Positions 49,243-56,668 of a stretch of 64,000 nt of DNA are shown here, piece after piece. The position numbers were made by a program, and so were the translations under genes. The DNA is from Geodermatophilus siccatus (lineage in GTDB: Bacteria; Actinomycetota; Actinomycetes; Mycobacteriales; Geodermatophilaceae): the NCBI RefSeq assembly GCF_900103785.1, contig NZ_FNHE01000016.1, forward strand, positions 24,747-88,746, in the 5' to 3' direction. The number at the start of each line of letters is the position of its first letter. The first letter of the stretch is position 1. The notes below the pieces were generated by a model, which ran no database searches, was not told where the DNA came from, and saw only the letters and a program-made list of their open reading frames with translations.

Positions 49243-50121
49243 GTGAGTCGCTCGGCCGCGTCGCGGGCCAACCGGCGGGGGGAGAAGCCGCCGGCCCCCG
49301 AACCGCTGCCGGCGCCGGCGGTCGACAGCCACACCCACCTCGACATCGTGCTCAGCGGCTTCCGTCCCGAGGACGGGCAGCCGCCGGCGCACGAGGACGT
49401 CGACGCCGAGATCGCGGAGGCCGCGGCCGTCGGCGTCCCACGGCTGGTGCAGGTGGGGGTGGACGTCGGGTCGTCCCGCTGGTCGGCCGAACTCGCAGCC
49501 CGGCACCCGAACGTGCTGGCCGCCGTGGCGCTGCACCCCAACGAGGCGGGCGAGGGTGCGGCGACCGACGACGCGCTGGCCGAGATCGACCGGCTGGCGG
49601 CGCTGCCGCGGGTGCGTGCGGTGGGGGAGACCGGCCTGGACCGCTACCGCACCGGGCCCGACGGCTGGGCGGCACAGGAGGCGTCCTTCCGGGCGCACAT
49701 CCGGATCGCCAAGGAGCGCGGGGTCGCGCTGGTCATCCACGACCGCGACGCGCACGAGGAGATCCTGCGGGTGCTGGAGGACGAGGGCGCCCCCGAGCAC
49801 ACCGTGTTCCACTGCTTCTCCGGGAACGCGTCCTTCGCCCGGGCCTGCGTCGAGCGGGGCTTCGTGCTGTCGTTCGCGGGCACGCTGACCTTCGGCAACG
49901 CCGGCTACCTGCGGGAGGCCGCGGCGCTCACGCCGGTCGAGCAGCTGCTGGTGGAGACCGACTCGCCGTTCCTCACCCCGATGCCGTTCCGCGGCCGGCC
50001 CAACGCCTCCCGGCTGGTACCGCACACGGTGCGCGCGCTGGCCGAGGTCACCGGCGTCGAGCTCGAGGAGCTCTGCGCCCGGCTCACCGCCACCGCCGAG
50101 CGCGTCTTCGGCAGCTGGTAG
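49243..50121 (+). CDS. tatD: TatD-family metal-dependent deoxyribonuclease
   Basis: A 292-residue TIM-barrel hydrolase. Metal ligands: VDSHTHLDI near the N-terminus, VGETGLDRYR, VIHDRDAHEEILR, HCFSGNASFARA and VETDSPFLTPMPFRGRPN. It digests 3' DNA ends and may act in DNA repair or fragmentation. GTG start with GGGGAGTGGGGA. Located between metG and rpfB, a conserved actinobacterial order. Repeat copy E follows the stop. Confidence 0.93.
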   Translation: MSRSAASRANRRGEKPPAPEPLPAPAVDSHTHLDIVLSGFRPEDGQPPAHEDVDAEIAEAAAVGVPRLVQVGVDVGSSRWSAELAARHPNVLAAVALHPNEAGEGAATDDALAEIDRLAALPRVRAVGETGLDRYRTGPDGWAAQEASFRAHIRIAKERGVALVIHDRDAHEEILRVLEDEGAPEHTVFHCFSGNASFARACVERGFVLSFAGTLTFGNAGYLREAAALTPVEQLLVETDSPFLTPMPFRGRPNASRLVPHTVRALAEVTGVELEELCARLTATAERVFGSW

Positions 50122-50123
50122 CG

Positions 50124-50208
50124 GGAGGACCCCGCCGCCCCCCCACGCCTCGGAGGAGGACCCCGTCCTCCCCGGACGAGGCCCGCGGGCCCCTGCAGCG
50201 GGGCCGGC
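50124..50208 (+). repeat. palindromic intergenic element, copy E (composite)
   Basis: Begins two bases after the tatD stop. It seems to be a partial unit (ACCCCGC, paired with GCGGGG at the far end) interrupted by a second start of the same family (GGAGGACCCCGTCCTCCCC), lacking the usual loop. Confidence 0.55.
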
Positions 50209-50276
50209 GATGGCCCGGATCGCAGTGTCATGACGGCGACACGTCACGTGGCGCACATCGGGGGGACACTGGCCCC

Positions 50277-51116
50277 GTGGGCCGCCTCATCGCCGTCGTG
50301 CTCTTCATCGCCGTGCTGGTGCCCGGTGTCCTGCTCGCCCGCGCCTGGGCCCTGGCCGCCGGCCGTCGGGCCGTCGCCGCCGCGGCGGTCGGGTTCACCA
50401 CGCCCACGCCCGAGGGGCTCGCCACCCTCGCCCGTCAGGCCCAGCACGGACGTCGGGTGCGCCGGCTCGGCTTCCTGCTCGGGCTGGTCGGCATCGGCGT
50501 CAGCATCGCGCTGTTCGCCGAGGCGTCGGTCTTCCTGTGGCTCCCCGCTCTCGTCCTGGGGCTGCTGCTGGGCGTCGTCCTCGCCGAGGCGACCCGTCCC
50601 CGGCCGCGCTGGCGGACCGGCTCCCCGCCCCGCCGCCCGCGCCAGTCCGAGCTGATCTCGATGGGGCTGCTCTGGTCGATGCGCGCGGTCATCGTCGCGG
50701 AGTTGACGGCCGCCGTCCTCATGTGGCAGCGCGGCGAGCTGCCCGACAGCGTCGGCTGGGTCGCCGTCGTCGTCCCGCTGGTCGCCTGGGTGCTCGCCGA
50801 GGTGGCGCTGCTGCGGGCGCAGGTGCGCCCGCTGCCCGCCGAGGGCGCCGACGTGCCGGTCGACGAGGCGCTGCGCACCTGGACGGCGCACCTGGTCACC
50901 GCGGCGGTCAGCGTGCTGGCACTGCTGCCGCTGGGTGCCCTGCTGCTGACCGCGGGCATCGACCTCGGCGACCGCGTGACCGCGGGGTTCGACCTCGTGC
51001 CCGTGGCGCTCGTCGCCGGGGGCTTCGCCGGGCTGGCCGCGGGCCTCGCTCTCGCCGTCTTCCTGGTCACCTGGCTCAAGCCGATCCGGATCGACGACCG
51101 CGCACTGACCGCATGA
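50277..51116 (+). CDS. hypothetical six-TM membrane protein
   Basis: A 279-residue protein with about seven hydrophobic segments: LIAVVLFIAVLVPGVLLARA at the N-terminus, paired helices (LGFLLGLVGIGVSIALFAEA, LPALVLGLLLGVVLAEA), and a matching second half (WVAVVVPLVAWVLAEVALL; VSVLALLPLGALLLTAGIDL). The two halves may be a duplication. A cytoplasmic Arg-rich loop (PRPRWRTGSPPRRPRQ) separates them. I do not recognise the family. GTG chosen at the first hydrophobic stretch; the upstream frame reads through the repeat. Confidence 0.65.
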   Translation: MGRLIAVVLFIAVLVPGVLLARAWALAAGRRAVAAAAVGFTTPTPEGLATLARQAQHGRRVRRLGFLLGLVGIGVSIALFAEASVFLWLPALVLGLLLGVVLAEATRPRPRWRTGSPPRRPRQSELISMGLLWSMRAVIVAELTAAVLMWQRGELPDSVGWVAVVVPLVAWVLAEVALLRAQVRPLPAEGADVPVDEALRTWTAHLVTAAVSVLALLPLGALLLTAGIDLGDRVTAGFDLVPVALVAGGFAGLAAGLALAVFLVTWLKPIRIDDRALTA

Positions 51117-51678
51117 CCTGCCGGCCTCCGGCCGGCACCGCGGCCAGGCGCCGTCCCCACGTGCGGTGAGCACACCCGGCCACTCGTCGTGCCGCGCCAC
51201 CCGTGGCTCCGGCAGGCCGCGGCGAGTGCGACGAACTCGTGGTCGTCAGGACCCGATCGCCACGAGTTCGTCGCACCCGAGCCCGTGGACCCGAGTCGGC
51301 GCCGTGGCCGGGGCCGCCCGTCGTGGCGGGACCGGGTCCCCGCCGACGGTCCACACCGTGGGCTTGCTCACCCCGCCGACCTCACGCTGCGCAGCTGTCA
51401 CATGCGCCCCGCGCGGCGCGGCCGTCACGCACCGTGTCGGCGCGTCCCCGAGTCGACACATCGCCTCGCTGGTTCACTCGTCGCGCACCGTCGCCAGACA
51501 GATCGTGTCCGTTATCGTGTCGTGACCAGCCGGGGTGGGGACCGTCCCGGAGGGCACCACGACCGGGAGCTCCGTCTCCCGGTCGTCTGCCGTCCGAGCC
51601 GGGACGCGCTCGGTACCCGCCAGCCGGCGTGGTGCCCGCGCGCGCCTCCACCCGGGTCTCCCGAGCCCTGGAAGAGTC
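51117..51678. other. intergenic region upstream of rpfB
   Basis: About 560 bases. A 17-bp-arm hairpin lies at 51226-51276, and CCGCGGCCAGGCGCCGTCCC near 51138-51157 resembles part of the 88-bp tandem unit at 59203. A TATCGT box near 51516 could be the rpfB -10, giving a leader of about 160 bases. I see no gene and no ydaO-type riboswitch. Confidence 0.4.
51226..51276. repeat. 17-bp perfect hairpin
   Basis: Arms GTGCGACGAACTCGTGG and CCACGAGTTCGTCGCAC with a 17-base loop, about 110 bases after the stop of the membrane protein. No T-run. Either a terminator or a dispersed palindrome. Confidence 0.7.
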
Positions 51679-52779
51679 GTGCCCCGATCGCTGAAGTCCG
51701 TCCTCTTCGCCCTGGTCCTGCTGGGACTCGTGGGCGGCTCCGCGGCCTACGTCGCCGCGCAGAAGTCCGTGACGCTGACCGTGGACGGGCAGGCGCACGA
51801 GGTCCGCACCTACGCCGGCACCGTCGGTGACGTGCTCGAGGAGGAGGGGCTGCAGGCGCAGTCGCACGACGTCGTCCTCCCGGACGCCGCCTCCGCCGTC
51901 GCCGACGGCGACACCGTGGTGCTCAACCGCGCCCGTCCCCTCACCCTCACCGTGGACGGCGTGCAGAGCGAGGTCTACGTGACCGCGCTGTCGGTCGACG
52001 AGGCGCTGGCCCAGCTCGGCTACCGCGCCGAGGACCTGGTGGTCTCCGCCAGCCGCAGCGAGCGCCTCCCGCTCGACGGCATGGAGCTGTCGATCACCAC
52101 GCCCAAGCCCGTGACCCTCGTCGTCGACGGCCAGGAGCGCGTCGTCACCACCACCGCGGCCACCGCCGGTGACCTGCTCGCCGAGCAGGGCATCGCCCTC
52201 GGCGCGACCGACCGCACCAGCATGTACCCGGACCAGGCGCTGCTGGCCCACATGCGGCTGCAGGTCTTCCGCGTGCAGGTCGGCGAGGTCGTCGTCCCCA
52301 CGCCGATCGACTACCGGACCGTCGAGACCGAGGACCCCGACGCCTTCGAGGGCGACGAGACGGTCACGCAGGAGGGCGTCGAGGGCGAGCAGGTGACCAC
52401 CTTCCGCGTCACCGTCACCGACGGCGTCGAGACCGGCCGCGAGCAGCTGGCCACGACGGTCACCCGCGAGCCGGTCGACGAGCTGGTCACCGTCGGCACC
52501 AAGCAGCGCCCGGTCTCCGCCGGCAACAAGCCCAGCGCCGACGGCCTGAACTGGGCGGCCCTGGCGACGTGCGAGTCCGGCGGCCGGCCCAACGCGGTCA
52601 GCTCGAGCGGCACGTACCGGGGCATGTACCAGTTCTCGCAGGCCACGTGGAACGCTGTCGGCGGCAGCGGCGACCCGGCCGCCGCCTCGGCCGACGAGCA
52701 GACCTACCGTGCGCAGCTGCTCTACCAGCGCTCCGGCGCCGGCCAGTGGCCGCACTGCGGTCCGCGCCTCTTCACCTGA
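51679..52779 (+). CDS. rpfB: resuscitation-promoting factor RpfB
   Basis: A 366-residue secreted cell-wall hydrolase. Signal/TM at residues 5-25 (SVLFALVLLGLVGGSAAYVA). Three DUF348 ubiquitin-like repeats follow (each with VTLTVDGQ-like starts: residues ~30-75, 88-130, 145-190), then a G5 domain (~200-275, VTDGVETGREQLATTVTREP) and the Rpf lysozyme-like domain (~290-366) with the catalytic Glu in WAALATCESGGRPN and MYQFSQATWNAVGG. It cleaves peptidoglycan and aids exit from dormancy. GTG with GGAAGAG. First of the rpfB-ksgA-ispE operon. Confidence 0.95.
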   Translation: MPRSLKSVLFALVLLGLVGGSAAYVAAQKSVTLTVDGQAHEVRTYAGTVGDVLEEEGLQAQSHDVVLPDAASAVADGDTVVLNRARPLTLTVDGVQSEVYVTALSVDEALAQLGYRAEDLVVSASRSERLPLDGMELSITTPKPVTLVVDGQERVVTTTAATAGDLLAEQGIALGATDRTSMYPDQALLAHMRLQVFRVQVGEVVVPTPIDYRTVETEDPDAFEGDETVTQEGVEGEQVTTFRVTVTDGVETGREQLATTVTREPVDELVTVGTKQRPVSAGNKPSADGLNWAALATCESGGRPNAVSSSGTYRGMYQFSQATWNAVGGSGDPAAASADEQTYRAQLLYQRSGAGQWPHCGPRLFT

Positions 52780-52794
52780 TCGGACCCTGCTGAG

Positions 52795-53658
52795 CTGAGC
52801 ACCCCACCCGAGCCTCCCTGCGGGCTGCTGGGCCCGGCCGCGATCCGCGACCTGGCCCAGCAGCTCGACCTGCGTCCGACCAAGACCCTCGGGCAGAACT
52901 TCCTGCACGACGCCAACACCATCCGGCGGATCGTGCGCACCGCCGAGCTCACCCCGGAGGACGTCGTCCTCGAGGTCGGCCCGGGGCTGGGCTCGCTGAC
53001 CCTCGGCCTGCTGCCGGTCGTCGCGCACGTCACCGCCGTCGAGATCGACCCCCGACTGGCCGCGCTGCTGCCGCGCACCGTGGCCGAGCGCGCTCCGGAG
53101 CCGGCCGACCGGCTCACCGTCGTCGAGGCCGACGCGCTGCGCATCCGCGAGGTCCCGGGGCCCGCTCCGACGGCGCTGGTGGCCAACCTGCCGTACAACG
53201 TGGCGGTGCCCGTCCTGCTGCACCTGCTGGAGCTGCTGCCGACACTGCGGCGCGCCCTCGTCCTGGTCCAGGCCGAGGTCGCCGAGCGGCTCGCCGCGGC
53301 CCCCGGCGCGCCGGCCTACGGCGTGCCGTCGGTGAAGGCCGCCTGGTACGGCGACGTGCGGCGGGCCGGCAACGTCGGACGGCGGGTCTTCTGGCCCGAG
53401 CCCAACGTCGACTCCGGCCTGGTCGCCCTGGACCGCCGTCCACCACCACCCGGTGACCGCGCGGCCACCTTCGCCGTCGTCGACGCCGCCTTCGCCACCC
53501 GCCGCAAGGGACTGCGCGCGGCGCTGGCCCGCTGGGCCGGCAGCCCGGCGGTCGCCGAGGCCCGGCTGCGCGCCGCCGGCATCGACCCGACCGCCCGCGG
53601 CGAGCAGTTGTCGGTCGAGGACTTCGCCCGGCTGGCCGCCACGGAGGCCCCGGCATGA
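52795..53658 (+). CDS. ksgA: 16S rRNA dimethyladenosine transferase (probable CTG start)
   Basis: A 287-residue SAM enzyme that dimethylates A1518/A1519. The conserved N-terminus [20 protein letters not shown] and SAM motif [32 protein letters not shown] and [14 protein letters not shown] are all present. The first ATG/GTG/TTG in frame (GTG 52933) would delete LGQNFL, so translation must begin upstream; between the rpfB stop and there, the only near-cognate start is CTG 52795 ([20 protein letters not shown]). Its ATGA overlaps ispE. Confidence 0.88.
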   Translation: MSTPPEPPCGLLGPAAIRDLAQQLDLRPTKTLGQNFLHDANTIRRIVRTAELTPEDVVLEVGPGLGSLTLGLLPVVAHVTAVEIDPRLAALLPRTVAERAPEPADRLTVVEADALRIREVPGPAPTALVANLPYNVAVPVLLHLLELLPTLRRALVLVQAEVAERLAAAPGAPAYGVPSVKAAWYGDVRRAGNVGRRVFWPEPNVDSGLVALDRRPPPPGDRAATFAVVDAAFATRRKGLRAALARWAGSPAVAEARLRAAGIDPTARGEQLSVEDFARLAATEAPA

Positions 53659-54620
53659 GCTGGTCCTCACCCGGCGGCCCCGGCCGGCTGGCGGGGGACG
53701 GCGCCGTCGTCGCCCGCGCCCCCGCCAAGGTCAACGTGCACCTCGCGGTCGGGCCGCTGCGCTCCGACGGCTTCCACGAGCTGCGCACCGTCTACCTGGC
53801 CGTCTCGCTGTTCGACACGGTGACCGTGCGGCCCGGCGACGGGCTCTCGCTCACCGTCACCGGCGAGGGGACGACGGGCAGCGGTGCCGACGCCGTCCCG
53901 ACCGACCGCCGCAACCTCGTCTGGCGGGCCGCCGAGCTGCTGGCCGAGCAGGCCGGGGTGCCCGCCGACGCCGCCATCACCATCGACAAGTCGATCCCGG
54001 CCGCCGCGGGGCTGGCCGGCGGCAGCGCGGACGCCGCCGCGGCGCTGGTCGCCCTCGACGCGCTGTGGGGCACCCACGCCACCCGCGGCGAGCTGACCGC
54101 GCTGGCCGCGCGCCTCGGCAGCGACGTCCCGTTCAGCCTGCTCGGCGGGGTGGCCCTGGGCTCCGGTCGCGGCGAGCAGCTGTCGCCGGTGCTGGCCCGC
54201 CGCCGCTGGGACTGGGTGCTCGGCATCGCCGGGGAGGGGCTGTCCACGCCGGTGGTCTACGCCGAGCTGGACCGGCTGCGGGCCGCGGGCCGGGTGCCCG
54301 ACGGGGGGGAGCTGTCCGCACCCGACCCGGTGATCGCGGCGCTGCGCAGCGGGCCGGTCCCGGCGCTGGCCGCCGCGCTCGGCAACGACCTGCAGCCCCC
54401 GGCGCTCTCGCTGCGGCCGGACCTGCGGCGGGCGCTGCGTGCGGCGACGTCGGCCGGGGCCGTCGGCGCGCTGGTCAGCGGGTCGGGCCCGACGGTGGCC
54501 GCGCTCGCCGAGGACGAGGACTCCGCCGTCCGGCTGACCGCGGCGCTGGCCGGGGAGGGCGTCTACCGCACCGTCCGGGCCGTGCACGGACCGGTGCCCG
54601 GCGCGCGGCTGGTCGGCTGA
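53655..54620 (+). CDS. ispE: 4-diphosphocytidyl-2-C-methyl-D-erythritol kinase
   Basis: A 321-residue GHMP kinase of the non-mevalonate isoprenoid pathway. Seen: [20 protein letters not shown] (active-site Lys/Asn), [15 protein letters not shown], the ATP loop [40 protein letters not shown], and [13 protein letters not shown] near the C-terminus. ATG overlaps the ksgA stop. Slightly long N-terminus compared with E. coli. Repeat copy F follows the stop. Confidence 0.95.
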   Translation: MSWSSPGGPGRLAGDGAVVARAPAKVNVHLAVGPLRSDGFHELRTVYLAVSLFDTVTVRPGDGLSLTVTGEGTTGSGADAVPTDRRNLVWRAAELLAEQAGVPADAAITIDKSIPAAAGLAGGSADAAAALVALDALWGTHATRGELTALAARLGSDVPFSLLGGVALGSGRGEQLSPVLARRRWDWVLGIAGEGLSTPVVYAELDRLRAAGRVPDGGELSAPDPVIAALRSGPVPALAAALGNDLQPPALSLRPDLRRALRAATSAGAVGALVSGSGPTVAALAEDEDSAVRLTAALAGEGVYRTVRAVHGPVPGARLVG

Positions 54621-54621
54621 G

Positions 54622-54693
54622 GGAGGACCCCCTCACCCCGCACCGTCGGAGGACCCCGTCCTCCCCGCTCCTCGCACGCTCGGGACGGGGCCG
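54622..54693 (+). repeat. palindromic intergenic element, copy F
   Basis: Arms CCCCGTCC and GGACGGGG, loop with CTCGCACGCTCG, preceded by a partial unit. It starts one base after the ispE stop and forms the coding tail of the convergent TetR gene. Confidence 0.75.
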
Positions 54694-55298
54694 CGGCGGG
54701 ACCCGCCGGGACGGCGACCGGCCGGCGGCTGCAGGTGGGCCAGGCCGTTGTAGGCCAGGTCCACCAGGTGGGCGGCGACCTCCTCCCTGCTCGGCGAGCG
54801 GCGCTCCAGCCACCACTGCCCGACCAGGGCGACCATCCCGACCAGTGCCTGGCTGTAGAGCCCGGCCAGCGCCGGGTCGTGGCCGCGGGCGCCGAACTGC
54901 GCGCCGAGGACGTGCTCCACCCGGTGCGCGACCTCGCCCAGCAGGGACGCGTAGCCGTCGGGCGGGCCGGCGACGGGGGAGTCGCGGGAGAGCACCCGGA
55001 AGCCGTCGGTGTCCTCCTCGATGTAGTCGAACAGGACGAGCGCGGCGCGCTCCAGCAGCTCGCGCGGGGAGCCGCCGGCGGCCAGGGCGGAGGTGAAGCG
55101 GTCCAGCAGCCGTTGCATCTCCCGGTCGACGACGACGGTGTAGAGCCCCTCCTTGCCGCCGAAGTGCTCGTAGACCACCGGCTTGCTGACGTCGGCGCGC
55201 GCGGCCAGCTCCTCGATGGAGGTGCCGTCGTAGCCGCGCTGGGCGAAGACCTCCCGGCCGACGTCGAGCAGCTGCTGGCGCCGCTGGGCGCCGGTCAT
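54633..55298 (-). CDS. TetR-family regulator next to desaturase
   Basis: A 221-residue regulator. DNA-binding part at residues ~5-50 (QQLLDVGREVFAQRGYDGTS, ELAARADVSKPVVYEHFGGK), then a C-terminal domain with DTDGFRVLSRDSPVAGPPDG and a WWLERRSPSREEVAAHLVDL helix. The last ~30 residues (GGSRRGPVPSVRGAGRTG) are encoded by the antisense of repeat F and are likely disordered. It lies 107 bases downstream of the desaturase on the same strand; the pairing TetR-desaturase suggests control of membrane lipid unsaturation. ATG chosen; GTG two codons upstream possible. Confidence 0.85.
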   Translation of the reverse strand: MTGAQRRQQLLDVGREVFAQRGYDGTSIEELAARADVSKPVVYEHFGGKEGLYTVVVDREMQRLLDRFTSALAAGGSPRELLERAALVLFDYIEEDTDGFRVLSRDSPVAGPPDGYASLLGEVAHRVEHVLGAQFGARGHDPALAGLYSQALVGMVALVGQWWLERRSPSREEVAAHLVDLAYNGLAHLQPPAGRRPGGSRRGPVPSVRGAGRTGSSDGAG

Positions 55299-55350
55299 CC
55301 GCACCCGGGGCCGCGCCGCGCTGCCGGTCGTGGCGACCGTCGTCCCCCGG

Positions 55351-55405
55351 CCCCGTCCAGAGGCTCGCCCCGAGCCTGCGAAGGGTGAGGGGGACGGGGT
55401 GTCCT
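55351..55405 (-). repeat. palindromic intergenic element, copy G
   Basis: On the minus strand it reads CCCCGTCC ... TTCGCAGGCTCG ... GGACGGGG, starting right after the desaturase stop. The inverted orientation follows the gene's strand. Confidence 0.7.
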
Positions 55406-56395
55406 TCAGGACGCGGCCGTCGCCGGCAGGCGGCGCTTGGCCGCCAGCCGGACCGGATCGGGCCACTTGACGCCGTGCGCCCAGCCCAGCTTCTCGAACA
55501 CCCAGATGACGCGGGCGCTGATGTCGATCTGCCCGCGCAGCACGCCGTGCCGGGCGCAGGTCGGGTCGGCGTGGTGCAGGTTGTGCCAGGACTCCCCGGC
55601 GCTGAGGATCGCCAGCGGCCAGAAGTTGGTGGCGCGGTCCCGCGAGACGAACGGCCGGTTCCCCACCACGTGGCAGACCGAGTTGATCGACCAGGTCACG
55701 TGGTGCAGCAGCGCGACCCGCACCAGCCCGGCCCAGAAGAACGCCGTCCACGCGCCGGTCCAGCTCGCCGTCACCAGGCCGCCGATGACGGCCGGCAGCG
55801 CGAGGCTGAGGAACGCCCACACGACGAACAGCCGGCTGGTGCGGCGCAGGCCGGTGTCCTTGAGCAGGTCGGGGGCGTAGCGCTCGGCGCTGGTCTGCCG
55901 CCGGTCGAACAGCCAGCCCAGGTGGGCGTGCCACATGCCCTTGAGCAGCGCGCGGGCGTCGGTGCCGTAGCGCCACGGCGAGTGCGGGTCGCCCTCGCGG
56001 TCGGAGAAGGCGTGGTGCCGGCGGTGGTCGGCCACCCACTGCACGACCGGCCCCTGGATCGCCATGCAGCCGACGACGGCCAGCGCGATCCGCAGCGGCC
56101 GCGCGGCCTTGAACGAGCCGTGGGTGAAGTGCCGGTGGTAGCCGACGGTGATGCCCAGCAGCGTGAGGGAGTAGAAGCCGACGGCCAGGCCCACGTCGAG
56201 CCAGGACAGGCCCCAGCCCCACACGGCGGGGACGACGGCGGCCAGAGCGAGGAACGGCACGATGACGAAGACGTAGAGGGTGACCTGCTCCAGTGCCCCC
56301 TTCTCCTTGCCGAGGGCGTTCGCCGGGAGCCCGGTGTCGGGGACGGCAGGCCGGAGGACCGGGGCCGTGGGCCGGGTGCTGGCAGGAGCGGACAA
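55406..56395 (-). CDS. acyl-CoA/lipid fatty-acid desaturase (delta-9 type)
   Basis: A 329-residue membrane di-iron enzyme. The three His boxes are visible: GYHRHFTHGSF (H-x3-4-H), DHRRHHAFSD (H-x2-HH) and GESWHNLHHADPTCAR (H-x2-HH), between four TM segments. It introduces a double bond into fatty-acyl chains, keeping membranes fluid. The start is TTG 56395, with GGAGG at 5-base spacing. A 14-bp palindrome lies 39 bases upstream and a TetR gene lies downstream. No electron-transfer partner is adjacent. Confidence 0.93.
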   Translation of the reverse strand: MSAPASTRPTAPVLRPAVPDTGLPANALGKEKGALEQVTLYVFVIVPFLALAAVVPAVWGWGLSWLDVGLAVGFYSLTLLGITVGYHRHFTHGSFKAARPLRIALAVVGCMAIQGPVVQWVADHRRHHAFSDREGDPHSPWRYGTDARALLKGMWHAHLGWLFDRRQTSAERYAPDLLKDTGLRRTSRLFVVWAFLSLALPAVIGGLVTASWTGAWTAFFWAGLVRVALLHHVTWSINSVCHVVGNRPFVSRDRATNFWPLAILSAGESWHNLHHADPTCARHGVLRGQIDISARVIWVFEKLGWAHGVKWPDPVRLAAKRRLPATAAS

Positions 56396-56433
56396 GCGGC
56401 CTCCAGGTCGCGTCGTGCGGTCCGGCGAGGCCG

Positions 56434-56447
56434 CCGTACCGGTACGG
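56434..56447. promoter_or_regulatory. palindrome before the desaturase gene
   Basis: CCGTACCGGTACGG, a perfect 14-bp palindrome 39 bases upstream of the desaturase start, close to a TACGGT promoter-like box on the minus strand. Candidate operator of the adjacent TetR regulator. Confidence 0.5.
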
Positions 56448-56520
56448 GACCGTAAGCTACGTCACCGTAGGGAGCCCCGCCCGCCGGGCGCGGGGGTCGG
56501 TGCCCGACGGGGTGGACGCC

Positions 56521-56526
56521 TAGGCT
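56521..56526 (+). promoter_or_regulatory. candidate -10 box for tRNA-Gln/glmU
   Basis: TAGGCT, 38 bases before the tRNA 5' end. A matching -35 hexamer is not evident. Confidence 0.35.
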
Positions 56527-56564
56527 CTCGGAGGGCGCCGGTCCGGTGTCCGTGCCACCCGCGA

Positions 56565-56637
56565 TGGGGGATGGGGTAATCGGCAGCCCGCCGGCCTTTG
56601 GAGCCGGGAAGTCTCGGTTCGAGTCCGAGTCCCCCAG
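56565..56637 (+). tRNA. tRNA-Gln (anticodon TTG)
   Basis: A 73-nt cloverleaf: acceptor TGGGGGA pairs with TCCCCCA (including the weak U1:A72 pair typical of tRNA-Gln), anticodon loop CTTTGGA with TTG, T-arm CTCGGTTCGAGTCCGAG, discriminator G. CCA is not encoded. glmU begins 31 bases later, so the two may be co-transcribed. Confidence 0.95.
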
Positions 56638-56668
56638 CAACGACAGACGCCCGAGGCCGAGGAGATCC

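Noticed and set aside
51485..51678. ydaO (c-di-AMP) riboswitch before rpfB
   Set aside because: Some actinobacterial rpf genes carry one, but I could not find its conserved core sequence or a matching fold here.
56395..56397. desaturase start at an ATG further in
   Set aside because: TTG 56395 has GGAGG at ideal spacing and gives the full N-terminal region; no better ATG or GTG precedes the first conserved segment.
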